This document shows, piece after piece, positions 42,786 to 53,200 of a DNA stretch of 56,444 nucleotides. Position numbers and translations under genes: made by a program. This DNA is from Nocardia wallacei (GTDB lineage: Bacteria; Actinomycetota; Actinomycetes; Mycobacteriales; Mycobacteriaceae): assembly GCF_029868745.1 (NCBI RefSeq), contig NZ_JARWOP010000375.1, forward strand, positions 1 to 56,444, given 5' to 3'. Position 1 is the stretch's first letter, and each line of letters starts with the position of its first letter. The notes under the pieces were generated by a model. That model saw only the letters and a list, made by a program, of their open reading frames with translations. It ran no database searches and had not been told where the DNA came from.

Positions 42786-45700
42786 CGCGGCTGAGTCGTC
42801 GCAGAGCCCTGTTGATCGGCAACGAAACATATACCGACAGTCGTTTCGAACCTCTTCCCTCGGTGCAGACCGACATCTGGCAACTCGAGCAGGTCCTGGC
42901 ACATCGCCAGATCGGCGGATTCGGGTCGGTGAACCGCCGCGTCGACCTGACCTGTGAGCAGATGTGCGCAGAGATCGCGACCTTCCTCGCCGCATGCGAG
43001 GAGGACGAACTCGCCCTGCTGTATGTGTCGGGCCACGGCGAACGGCTCGTGCAGACCAACGGAGAATTCCATTTCGTCGCTACCGATACCGATTTCGATC
43101 GCATCGCCGACACCGGAGTCAGCGCGGGGTTCATCAACGACCAACTGGAATTGTGCGTCGCGCCACAGAAGGTCGTCATGATCGACAGCTGCCTCAGCGG
43201 CGGATTCGCACTGGGGCTGCGGACGGCGGACTCGGAACCGGCACTGCCTACGGCCAAGGGACGGTCGGATCGTCGCTCCCCGCTGGAAAGCAGCGGCGTG
43301 TATGTGCTGTCGTCGTCCCGGGCGAGTGAGGTCTCCCGTGCCGGCCGTGGCACTCCGGAGGGGCCGGAACCGTCGGTGTTCACCGGAGTCGTGGTCGAGG
43401 CTCTGCGCACGGGCGCGGTCGGCAAGGACGGTACCGGGCAGGTTTCGGTCCAGGACCTGTTCGAGTACACCAACCGGCACATGCGCTCCCACACCTCGCA
43501 GGTCCCGGTACTTTCGGCGATCGGCGTCGACGATCGCATCATCCTTGCGTCATGCCCGCAGGGCCCCGCACCGACCCTCGCTCCTCTGTCGTCCCGGCCC
43601 GCGAAACCCGTTCCGACGGTGCAGGGCACGGGCTCGACGCAACCATCGTGGTCGATGTTGCTGGAGTACTACCGGAGCTGTCTGCTCACCGATCAGTACG
43701 AGGTGCCCTGGCTTTCGGTCGACGATCACGGCACAACGTACGTCTGTCTGTCCGGCACGGAGCGGATTCTCTGCGGGCAGGTCGATGCCGATCATTGCAT
43801 CGCGGTCCCGCAAGAGGCCGCCGATCTGGTGGGTCAAGCCGCGGAAGCGGACGACGAGCTGTGGGCCGGGTATCCCGCAATGCTGACGGCACCGCGTGAC
43901 AAACGGAAGAACCGCATACCGAATCGCTTCGCGCCCTTGCTGATTCGTCGGGTTGAACTCGTCGAGACCGGTGGCGAACGCCGGCTCCAGCCGATCGGTC
44001 CGGTCCTTGCTCACCCGGCCCTGGCCCAGGAGTGTCTCGGTGCGGAGGAAGCAGCCCTGTTCAACGACACCTACCGACCCGGCTGGCAAAGGAACCAGCA
44101 CGACCGAATGGGTGTCGAAGCACGCAGAATCGCCGACGAATTCGAACTCGGCTGTGTCCAGGAACCGCAACCCGACCAGCTGTTCGACCATATCGACATC
44201 GACACTCCCTTGGACGGCGGCCGGAATGCTGCTGTCCTGTTTCGGGTTTCACGCCATCCGGGAGCCAATGGCAAATTGCTCTCCGACTTGGCGGATATCG
44301 AAAAGCGCAGTGCCGCAATCCGCGATACCGCTCTCGCCGCCTTGTCTCCCGACCCGGTCGAACGGATCGATCCGCCCCTCGAATGCGATCCCTCAACGGT
44401 CCGGCCGGTGACACCGCTGTCGTGCAACGAGGCCCAGGAAGCTGTCATTCGTTCGGCCATGTCCCGACGGCTCACGGTGGCGACCGGTCCGCCGGGGACC
44501 GGGAAGAGCCAGCTCGTCGCGAATCTGGTTGCCACCGCCGTGGCCGCCGGCCAGTCCGTACTCGTCGCCTCCACGAACAACACGGCCGTGGACGAGGTCT
44601 GGGAACGCTGCTGCAGCGTCGTCCCGAACAGCGTCATCCGCACCGGCAATGTCGAGACCCGTCGCACCGTCGAGACCAAAGCGCTAGAGGAACTGCGCAC
44701 GTCCTCGGACCCCGAGACCAACATCGACACCGCGTCCATGTACCTGCACAGAGCCGTGGAGGCGCGGTCCGAATGGCGAGATACTTTGGCGTGCAAGGCA
44801 ACTCATGAGGCCGCGCAGCTGCGGACGGGACAGGACCGGGAGAACTACGCCGCCGAACTGGGCATGTCGGTCCCAGAACTCAGCCAGCGATTCTCGCGGA
44901 TAGATCCACAGGCGCTGGCGCGGAAGGCAGCCAAAGCCGGTAACGCTCGGTTCTTCGGTGAGTGGCGGCGGATTCGACTGCTGAAACGTTGGGACATCAC
45001 CGTGAAAACTCTGTCCACGGTCGAGGCCTGCATGGCTCTCGACGGCTTCGGCACCGCCGAGAATGCGTGGCGGAAGAATGTGTCGACACTGTCCGAATTC
45101 CCGACGGACGATGACCTGTCGGCTCGCGACGCGGAGACCGAGTCGAGAGTCAGCACGGCTGCGGCCGCGCTGTTCTCGTCCGTCATGGGTACTCGTGCCA
45201 GCGACGGCCGCTCCCGCATCGCCGAACTACTACGAAATCTCCGGAGCCGCGACGAGTGGAAGACCACTCGTGCCGCGCTGCCGGCGATCCCCGCGTGGGC
45301 GGTGACGAATCTGTCCGCCCGCCGCTTCCCGCCCGACCCGGCACTGTTCGATCTCGTGGTTGTCGACGAGGCCAGCCAATGCGCCATCCCGCATGTGCTG
45401 CCGCTGCTGTTCCGCGCCCGGCGGGCGTTGGTCATCGGCGACCCGATGCAGCTCGAGCACATCGCCGACATCACTGCCGACGACGAGGCACGGGCTTACC
45501 GCGATGCCGGAATCGAGGCCACGTGGCTCGAACACCGGAGGTTGGCGTACCGGAGACATTCGACATTCCGAGCCGCGGAACGAGCCGTCGGGCAGCCCCT
45601 GCTACTGGACGAGCACTTCCGCTGCCATCCCCACATTGCCGCTCTGGCCAACAACCTGTTCTACGACGGGAAGCTCACGGTCATGACGGACGTGCGGCGA

Positions 45701-46507
45701 CAACCTTCTCTACCTCGGCCCGCTGTCATCTGGGTTCCGACCGACGGGCGCGCCGAGCATCCTCGGTCGAGCAAGTCCTGGATCAATGGGGCGGAGATCG
45801 CGAAAGTCGAAGAATGCGTTCGGTTCCTGTTCGACTCGGGCAACTTACCGACGAATGCGAGTGTCGGTGTCGTCACTCCCTACCGGGCGCAGGCGGACGC
45901 CATCCGTTCCCGTCTCGGGAGTAGGTTCCGCGACCACGTCGAGGTCGGGACGGTCCACGTCTTCCAGGGCGGCGAGCGCGACGTGATGATCTTCTCGCTC
46001 GTCGCGGGCCCGGGCATGCCGGCGCGTTCGGTCAATAGAATCGATAACCAGCTCAACCTTTGGAATGTCGCCATCACGCGCGCCCGTTCCCACCTGGTCG
46101 TCGTCGGCGACAAGGAACTCTGGCGTAGCCGCCGGGTCGGCGGCGCCCTGCTGGACGCGGCCGAGTCCGGTAAGCAACACGGCCGGTCCACCGCGGCAAT
46201 ACGAGATCCGCTGCTGGTCCGCCTGTTCGAGGCATTGGATGGCACAACAACGGCGAAACTGGCGCTGGGAGACGCCATTTGCGGCTACGACACCGACGCG
46301 GTCATCGCCAACCACGACGGCAGCAAGACCGCCTATCTACTCGATCGCGGTCCCGGACGGGACGATGACCCAGCGCGGCACTTGCGACTCATGCTGCGCC
46401 GCATACAGCTTCGCACCGATCCGGACCATCGGATAACAGGCATCCGGACACCGGCCTGGCAACTCTACGAGCGTCCGGATCAGTCCGGTTCGCACTCAGA
46501 GAAGTAG
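42782..46507 (+). CDS. Caspase-like protease fused to SF1 (UPF1-like) helicase
   Basis: 1241 residues. Residues ~1-255: peptidase C14 fold with His85 (YVSGHGE) and Cys137 (MIDSCLSGG). Residues ~290-540: a linker of unknown fold. Residues ~545-1115: superfamily-1 helicase with Q motif (LSCNEAQEAVI), Walker A (GPPGTGKS, 569-576), Walker B (VDEASQ, 861-866), HVFQGGERD near 1060 and NVAITRAR (1095-1102). The C-terminal ~90 residues (AICGYDTDAVIANHDG to WQLYERP) have the layout of a Vsr/MTES_1575-like nuclease domain but lack a clear D...ExK. Likely a nucleic-acid sensor wired to a suicide protease. It overlaps the kinase gene's 3' end by 12 bp. Confidence 0.88.
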   Translation: MTRLSRRRALLIGNETYTDSRFEPLPSVQTDIWQLEQVLAHRQIGGFGSVNRRVDLTCEQMCAEIATFLAACEEDELALLYVSGHGERLVQTNGEFHFVATDTDFDRIADTGVSAGFINDQLELCVAPQKVVMIDSCLSGGFALGLRTADSEPALPTAKGRSDRRSPLESSGVYVLSSSRASEVSRAGRGTPEGPEPSVFTGVVVEALRTGAVGKDGTGQVSVQDLFEYTNRHMRSHTSQVPVLSAIGVDDRIILASCPQGPAPTLAPLSSRPAKPVPTVQGTGSTQPSWSMLLEYYRSCLLTDQYEVPWLSVDDHGTTYVCLSGTERILCGQVDADHCIAVPQEAADLVGQAAEADDELWAGYPAMLTAPRDKRKNRIPNRFAPLLIRRVELVETGGERRLQPIGPVLAHPALAQECLGAEEAALFNDTYRPGWQRNQHDRMGVEARRIADEFELGCVQEPQPDQLFDHIDIDTPLDGGRNAAVLFRVSRHPGANGKLLSDLADIEKRSAAIRDTALAALSPDPVERIDPPLECDPSTVRPVTPLSCNEAQEAVIRSAMSRRLTVATGPPGTGKSQLVANLVATAVAAGQSVLVASTNNTAVDEVWERCCSVVPNSVIRTGNVETRRTVETKALEELRTSSDPETNIDTASMYLHRAVEARSEWRDTLACKATHEAAQLRTGQDRENYAAELGMSVPELSQRFSRIDPQALARKAAKAGNARFFGEWRRIRLLKRWDITVKTLSTVEACMALDGFGTAENAWRKNVSTLSEFPTDDDLSARDAETESRVSTAAAALFSSVMGTRASDGRSRIAELLRNLRSRDEWKTTRAALPAIPAWAVTNLSARRFPPDPALFDLVVVDEASQCAIPHVLPLLFRARRALVIGDPMQLEHIADITADDEARAYRDAGIEATWLEHRRLAYRRHSTFRAAERAVGQPLLLDEHFRCHPHIAALANNLFYDGKLTVMTDVRRQPSLPRPAVIWVPTDGRAEHPRSSKSWINGAEIAKVEECVRFLFDSGNLPTNASVGVVTPYRAQADAIRSRLGSRFRDHVEVGTVHVFQGGERDVMIFSLVAGPGMPARSVNRIDNQLNLWNVAITRARSHLVVVGDKELWRSRRVGGALLDAAESGKQHGRSTAAIRDPLLVRLFEALDGTTTAKLALGDAICGYDTDAVIANHDGSKTAYLLDRGPGRDDDPARHLRLMLRRIQLRTDPDHRITGIRTPAWQLYERPDQSGSHSEK

Positions 46508-48385
46508 GACGACGAAAGCAAGCACCACGACACCGGCAAACAACATCGTCAACACGAGCGCGGTGCGCCGACCGCTTCGCCGCGATGCCGGCGGCGTGTA
46601 CAGCGGCTGGGCCGGAGGCCGATAGACGGGATACTGCACCGAATAGGGCGTTGGGGCGGGCTGCTGCTGATATGGCTGAGGCGGTGTGGGAAATTGCCCC
46701 GGTCCCACCGTGCCGGGATGTTCTGTCCTTGCCTTTTCGACGGGAGGTGCCGTTGAGGTACGGTGCGGGGGCGGCGCGACGGGTTCACGCCGGTATTGCG
46801 CCGGGACCGGCGGTGGCCGATTTTCGGCGGGCGGCACCGAACCTCCTGACGACGGGGCCGCGGGCCCTTGCCATTTTCGATATCGTTTGTCCAAGCGTGC
46901 GTTACGGCTGATCTCGCGGTCGATTTCCCGTAACGGCTGCGCCGCTGGACCGACGGGCTCGCGCACAGACGACATCGCGGTCGCATCGATGTCCCGACCG
47001 AAGCCGAAATCTGTTGTCTGCCTCCGCTCTTTCACCCTCCGACCATCATCGCCGACGCTCTGCGCAGCCCGGACGTACTCCTCGAACTGGGCATCGTCGA
47101 GTACCTGTAGAAACTGTGCATGTTCGAGCACGATCTGCGGAGTCACCGGCTCCACCCGCTTGTTCTGATACAAGGTAATGAGACCCTCGATCGCGACGCG
47201 CTTGCCTTTCAGCAAGGGCAGCCACTTCCCGTTGCTCCCACTCCGCCCATACTTTTTGAACAGAGCTTCGGCGACCTCGTCGTAGCCGATGATCGTGAAA
47301 TCCCCCTGCCGCCAATCACCGAAATTGATCAGTGCGATGGTGTCGTTTCCCTGCAGCGTCGTAGTTACCACTGTCCCGAAGACCGTGACCACGGAACCGG
47401 CCAGAGCGCGGAGTTCGTCGCTGTTCTCGCCCGACACCACCGGGCCGGTGACCACATGGCGGGGACCGTACATCGTCGTGGCAGGCGTTCCACGTAGCGC
47501 TGCCGCGATATCCGCGAACCCGGACCGGCAGGCATCCCGGAGTCTGCCGACTCGATCGGCCAGTCCATCGATCGCCCTGAGCTCCTCGAACGCGTAAGAC
47601 TTCTCGGGATCGGCGAAATCCGTGACCTTGAACAACAAGTTCTCGCCGGTTCCGCCGAACTCCTCCCACAGCCACGGTTCCCGTGCGAGTGCAGTCAGGG
47701 AAAGGTCGATGGTCTCGGCGGAAAAATAATCGAGCGTCTCATCGAAGTTACTGCCCCGGTCAGGGTGTTGATAGTTGCGATGGCCTTCTTCGATCGGTCC
47801 GAGATCGGCGAGCTCCGGCAGATACATCCCGTCATAATCGATCAACCAAATCGTCAGATCCGGGCGCACCAGGATATTGCCGTGTTGGAGATCTCCGTGG
47901 GCCACACCCTTGCGTTGTAGCGCCTCTACAGCGGTACCGATCGCAGCGCGAACCCTATCGATCGACCTTCGATCAGGCACGGGCTCATTAGCCCAGCGAG
48001 CGAGCCATACGCCGAGGGATACTCCGTCCACCCACCGCATCCGAACCGTCGGGTAGACCTCACCGCCCACCGCAATGCCATCGTCCCGGTACTGCACGGG
48101 CACCAAGAAGTCGAGATCCCGGTTCGCCCGGATGAAATCTCCGATATACCGGTACCGGTCCAGCAGCCGCCTGTCCTGCGGGACGTTCTTGTGGAAACAC
48201 CGCACCGCCCAGCGCTGGCTACCTGCCTGCAGATCGAAGGTCGCAGCGAATCCGCCCGAGGCGACCTTCGGCATACCCCGCCGGTCCGGGCGGGCGGTCG
48301 CCGCTGCCAGTGCGGCGTCGTGAGCGAATGCCACGTGCGGATTCTGAACCGCGAGTTGATATTGCAACAACGAAGGAAGTCTCAC
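46496..48385 (-). CDS. TerY-P-triad-type protein kinase with OB-like domain and C-terminal membrane anchor
   Basis: 629 residues. Residues ~20-290: kinase of the TerY-P group, with SGGFAATFDL as Gly-rich loop, Lys region AVRCFHK, catalytic loop VAHGDLQHGNILV and IDYDGMYLPEL as the DFG equivalent. Residues ~315-430: a beta-rich segment (VTVFGTVVTTTLQGNDTIAL) that looks OB-like. Then a long Pro-rich linker and a final transmembrane helix (ALVLTMLFAGVVVLAFVVLLL minus one residue), so the kinase hangs from the membrane by its tail. GTG 48385 overlaps the PP2C stop (GTGA); ATG 48400 is the alternative. Confidence 0.86.
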   Translation of the reverse strand: MRLPSLLQYQLAVQNPHVAFAHDAALAAATARPDRRGMPKVASGGFAATFDLQAGSQRWAVRCFHKNVPQDRRLLDRYRYIGDFIRANRDLDFLVPVQYRDDGIAVGGEVYPTVRMRWVDGVSLGVWLARWANEPVPDRRSIDRVRAAIGTAVEALQRKGVAHGDLQHGNILVRPDLTIWLIDYDGMYLPELADLGPIEEGHRNYQHPDRGSNFDETLDYFSAETIDLSLTALAREPWLWEEFGGTGENLLFKVTDFADPEKSYAFEELRAIDGLADRVGRLRDACRSGFADIAAALRGTPATTMYGPRHVVTGPVVSGENSDELRALAGSVVTVFGTVVTTTLQGNDTIALINFGDWRQGDFTIIGYDEVAEALFKKYGRSGSNGKWLPLLKGKRVAIEGLITLYQNKRVEPVTPQIVLEHAQFLQVLDDAQFEEYVRAAQSVGDDGRRVKERRQTTDFGFGRDIDATAMSSVREPVGPAAQPLREIDREISRNARLDKRYRKWQGPAAPSSGGSVPPAENRPPPVPAQYRREPVAPPPHRTSTAPPVEKARTEHPGTVGPGQFPTPPQPYQQQPAPTPYSVQYPVYRPPAQPLYTPPASRRSGRRTALVLTMLFAGVVVLAFVVLLL

Positions 48386-49098
48386 AACATCACCATGCAC
48401 ATTGTCGTATCGTCATTGTTCAGCTCACCGTGGGCGCGTCTGGCGCTGACCCATTCCGCAAATCCGTTGCGTAGACCGGTGTCCCACGTCTCGATATCGG
48501 CGGCATCGCACTCTTGAAAGCGACGCAGCAGGCACTGTGCCAGAGCATCGGACGCCAGGAGAAGCACATCCGCCGACTCGTACCGACCCGCGTTCCGCCA
48601 CACCGCACGACGGAAGGTTTCCTCTCCCGCAGCCGCCTTCACCAGCTGCGGACGTGACCCGAACTCTTTCCAGTCGTCTATCGGCCCCACCGTCACCAGT
48701 TCATCACCCCGGATGTGAAGGAGGCAGCAATCCCCCACTGCCACTGCCGAATACGTTCGCGCGCGCCAGTCGACCTCGACACCGACGAACGCAGCGGCTC
48801 CGGGACGGAGATCCAGCTTCCACGTCGCGTGGAACGGCAAATCCGGGCGGTAGACCTCACTCCTCCACTGCTCACGCAGCGCCGCAAGATGATTCGGAGC
48901 GAAGATATCCACCGGCGCGGGCCAGTTCCGCACGAACGCGTCCACGAGTATTTCCGCCCAGGTCCCCGCCCGCCCGGCGTCCGTCGCACCATCCGCGACC
49001 GCGAACCGGAACAATCCGGCGGCGGCCCGGTCATCGTTCTCCTTGTCGGTGCGGCCGTCTTTGGCGACCGTCCCCACGATGGCCGAGACGGGCCTCAC
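48382..49098 (-). CDS. PP2C-type protein phosphatase
   Basis: 238 residues, compact PP2C without extra domains. Metal-binding aspartates are in KENDDR, FAVADGATDAG (about 34-44), LLLASDALAQ and LNNDDTTM near the C terminus; the strand VAVGDCCLLHI is also typical. It would reverse the action of the kinase encoded by the next gene. GTG 49098 overlaps the vWA stop and its own stop overlaps the kinase GTG, so all three genes are translationally coupled. Confidence 0.86.
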   Translation of the reverse strand: MRPVSAIVGTVAKDGRTDKENDDRAAAGLFRFAVADGATDAGRAGTWAEILVDAFVRNWPAPVDIFAPNHLAALREQWRSEVYRPDLPFHATWKLDLRPGAAAFVGVEVDWRARTYSAVAVGDCCLLHIRGDELVTVGPIDDWKEFGSRPQLVKAAAGEETFRRAVWRNAGRYESADVLLLASDALAQCLLRRFQECDAADIETWDTGLRNGFAEWVSARRAHGELNNDDTTMCMVML

Positions 49099-49985
49099 TC
49101 AGCAGTTCCGCTGTCCGAGTTCTCGTTTCGGCCCACGGTCAGCTCACCCAGACCGGTCGGCGTGACCGACCGGGTGCCGATGTCGAGAAAGTCGATCACG
49201 GTCGCGGCATCGGCGTTGTAGAGAAATCCCCGAGCACCCGGCTCGACCGAGTACCCCAGCGCCGAGGCCGCGTCGAGCAGCGACGGCGGCAGTTCACTCG
49301 ACAACTCGTAGAGCATTGCCGCATTCGAATCAGACAGCGCGGCAGCTGAATTCGGAAATCGGACCGGTTGACTTACAAGTCCGGACAGATGCAGGTTGAA
49401 CACCAGCACCTGGCCGTCGTCGGTGCCCATCTGCCGGATGCGATCCACCACCGCCCGCGGCTCGCCATCGGTGCTCAGTCCGTCGGTCACATTGATCACA
49501 ATCGGCGGGAAGCTGGACGGATGAGCGGCGCACCAAGACTCCACCACAGGCTCGATGGCGGTGAACGCCGCCGTCATCGGCGTCGCGCCGTTCGCCGCGA
49601 GATCCACCCAGATCGGCATCTGCTGCTGCACGGCGACCACGCCACCCGCACCGTCCGGCACTCGCCGGGTCACCGTATCCACACGCAACGGGTTGTCCGC
49701 GACCTGTCCGACCGACAAAATGAGGTGGCTGTCGTCACTGCCGTGCAGCACCGGGCCCACCGCCGATCCGTAGCCGAGCACACCGAGTTCGAAATAGCCG
49801 TGTACCTCCTCGTCTCCGCGGCTGCACAGCAATACCGCGTTTCCCAGTAGGTTGTTGACCGCAGCCGCCAACGCCGCCGCCTTCGACTGTCCCGTCTCCG
49901 CCCACGGTTCCAGCATCGAATATGACTGGTCGATCACCAGCAGCAACAATGCAGGCTGCTTGCGGTTGATTTCGGCCGAATACAT
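49095..49985 (-). CDS. vWA-domain protein (TerY-like)
   Basis: 296 residues, a von Willebrand A domain with an intact metal-ion site: DQSYS (Asp19, Ser21, Ser23), the Thr in NGATPMTAAF and the Asp in VTDGLSTDG. The order vWA-PP2C-kinase defines the TerY-P triad, linked in the literature to tellurite/stress and DNA-processing systems. The C-terminal ~60 residues (SELPPSLLDAASALGYSVEP) may be the phosphorylated or partner-binding part (inference). GGGAGGAG precedes ATG 49985. First gene of the three-gene operon. Confidence 0.87.
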   Translation of the reverse strand: MYSAEINRKQPALLLLVIDQSYSMLEPWAETGQSKAAALAAAVNNLLGNAVLLCSRGDEEVHGYFELGVLGYGSAVGPVLHGSDDSHLILSVGQVADNPLRVDTVTRRVPDGAGGVVAVQQQMPIWVDLAANGATPMTAAFTAIEPVVESWCAAHPSSFPPIVINVTDGLSTDGEPRAVVDRIRQMGTDDGQVLVFNLHLSGLVSQPVRFPNSAAALSDSNAAMLYELSSELPPSLLDAASALGYSVEPGARGFLYNADAATVIDFLDIGTRSVTPTGLGELTVGRNENSDSGTAE

Positions 49986-50213
49986 TCAGAAACTCCTCCC
50001 CACAACTGACCGGCTTCCCCACCCGTCGCCAGATGGCGACTGAGACCATGCCTCCCCTGTCCCGAGCCCAAAGACGAGGCACCGCAAGCAGAATACGCCC
50101 CACGAGCCGACGTCGCGCGGCTACTCACCGAATCCAAACGGACCGACGGTGCCATGGGACCGCCGCGCGGGCCGACAATGCCACTCGGCGACCGACAAGA
50201 AACGGCGCGGCGG

Positions 50214-53200
50214 TCAGCGGACGTTGAAATTCAGTGGTCCAGGGTTTGTCAGGGCGGAGCGTTGGATGGTGGTGGTGTCGAGGTGGGCGGGACTGGTGCT
50301 GGGGTCGAGTGGGATGAGTCGTTGGAGTTGGCCCCAGTCGCGTTTCCAGTCGTCGCGAAGGTAGGTGGGGACGGTTTGGGTGGTGGTGAGGAGTTGGGTG
50401 TAGCCGAGCGGGCCTCCGGAGCTGTGGCTTTGCCAGTTGGTGGTCATTTGTGCGCCGGAGAAGTCGGGCGTGATGCGGTAGTGCGGGAGTTCGGCGACGC
50501 CGTCGCGATGCCGCATGGGCTGCTGGCAGGGGAACTGTAGTCCGACCAGCCAGTCCAACAGGACTGGAATGTCGTGTCCGACAACAGTATCGAGTGTTCG
50601 AGTTTGTGGCAGGCGGGGTGGCGTGAGTGCGACCCACTGCTTCGGGTCACTACTCGAGACGGAAGCGACGATGCGAACGGCGTCGGCTTGGTCGGGCAGT
50701 TCGCGTAGTGGGACCCGCAGATTGCGCCAGGCAGGTTGAAGGACGCTGACATCGTCCGGAGTGATCGTGCCGAGTGATCGAACGGCGTTGTCGTCGCCGA
50801 CTGTTCCGTATTCGACCTCTACGGTTTGGCCGGGCACCGGCTGGTTGTCCAGGTCGGTGGAGGCGATGCGGCCTGCCGCGCTGATGGCGAGGAGCTGACC
50901 GCGGCTGTGCGGTACGGGCATCCTGTACCAGCCGGAGACCAGGTGTTTGTCGGCGCCGGGGCTGCCGTAGCTACCGAGGACCGGCGTGCGTGCGGGGTCG
51001 AGTCCGAACGGGAGCGCGATTGTGGTTCCGTTGATTCCGCTGGTGCTCGGATCGGTGGTGTCGCCGCTGGCCCTGCCAGTGTCACCACCGGTCTTGGTCG
51101 TGGTGCCGTCGCTGCCGAGCGATTGTCCGACCGAGGCGGCCGCGGCGTCCGAGCCGTCGGAGGACAGGTCGGCGCGGTTGACCCCGTCGGGGCCGAACCC
51201 GATCGCCGTGCCGGCCCCGAGCGCGGTCGCCGGATCGCCGGATATCGGCGCCAGCATGCCGATATTGGGATCGGGTTCGACCAGGACGTCGTCGGCGAGC
51301 CCGCACGGTCGGCCCGCGATGGCGGCAAGGTTCGATTCGGCCAGCGAGAACGCCGGATACTGCTCGACGGCCGCTTTGACGAACGACGCGACTTCGACCG
51401 CGACGATAAGCGCGGCCGTGACAGTCAGCATCGGTACCGCCCGCGTCGTCGTTCGCGGCACAACGCGGAACGGTTCTCGTACGTGGTGCCAGCCGGCAAT
51501 CGCGATGAGCAGCATCGCCGCTGCGAGCAGCACGAGGCCCGCCGACACCCCGTGGACCGATATGGGCTTGTCCCACCACGGAATTCCGTAGCTGGCGACA
51601 TACCACCAGCTGTTGGAAGAGGCGAACGATACCGCGAGCACGACCACCACGGCGACGGCAAGCAGTGTCCTATTTCGCGCTGACCGAATGATTCCGGGCC
51701 CGCAGGCGACGGCGGCCACCACGGCGACGGCTCCCGCAAGTCCCGCGTAGATACCGAAGTGGTGGGTGAATTTCGTCGGGGAGAAAATCAGCAACGGGAT
51801 TGCCGCGAGGGTGGTTCCGACTATTCGCCGGGTGGGCCCGGCCGCGAGACCGGGGATGCGGCCGTGGTGGGACAGCAGCACGGCGACCGCTATCGCCAGT
51901 ACGAGGAACAGGAACAGCATGGCGAACCGCCGGGCGAGTGAGCCGTCGGGCGCCGGCTCGAACAGACCTTGGTAAACGAGATACTCGGTGTACCAAGGCA
52001 TGTCGGGGCCGACCACGCCGTGAGCTTGTCGCATCGCGGCGATCTCGGAGAGGGGTTGTCCGGCGAACACGACCACCAGCACCACCAATCCGGTGGCGAG
52101 CGCGGGAGCGATCAATGGGAGATAGCCGACGCGGCGCGCGCGGGCGACGAGGATCAGGGTCAGCGGGCGAGCGCCGGCCAGTAGCGCCGCCAAGCAGATC
52201 AGCCCGGTGGGGTTGGTGACCACGGCCAGCGCGGCCGGTATCAACGCGACCGCTGCCGGAGTGAGCCGCCGCGTGGCGAGTGCACGTTCCACAGACACCC
52301 AGGTCAGCAAGACTGCGACGGCGACGGCGGGCTCGGGGCGCAGGCCGTTGTTGTAGGGCAGCCAGAACGCCAGCAACGCCAGACCACCCGCCCACACCGC
52401 CCAGCGTTCGGTCCGAGCGGCCACTCCCAGTCGCGGCACCACTTCACGACTGATCAGCAGCCAGCACGCTATGCCGAATACCAATTCAGGCAGCCGGACC
52501 ACGACGCTCGCCGGGGACACCCGCGCCAGCAGCCCGATCACGTTGTCGTAGGGGATCCCGACCGGTGTCTCGGGGACCCCGAAGTAGGCGAAATAATTCG
52601 CCAGATATCCGGCATGCCCGGCGGTGCGGGCCATCCCGAAGATATAGCCGTCGTCCGCTGTGCCTGCGCCGATGATGTACCAGAGCACCAGAATTCCGAC
52701 GATCACACCGTCCACCGGTCGTGGCCGCCACCACCGGCGCGGGAAGACGCGGCGGTGGCCGCGACCGTCGAGGCGGTCCAGGCGATGCAACGCCCACAGC
52801 GCTGCTGCTGTCGCCGCCACCGCTCCGATGATCGCGGCCAGTTTCCACCCGGTCGGCGACGTGGTAAACCGCGAATCGATCACGACATCGGCACGGGCGC
52901 CGACCGCAGCGGGATCAGCCAGATCGGTGAACACACCAACCAACTGCGGCCGAAAGTCCTCCCGCAACATCACCGGCTCTCCGCCGCCGCTGTCCACGGT
53001 GGTGCGGGCGCTGTCGGAGAAGACCACGACCCTGCAACCGGGCGGCAACTCGGCGACCGGCCGATCCAGCAGCACCTTGTCCCGCAAAACCACCTGCAGC
53101 CGGCCACCCTCCACGACGGGAGTCACGACCACGTTCAAGCCGTAATGCCATGCGCTGCCCGACGCCGGTGGCACGGTCGACACCAGATTCCCGCCCCGCT

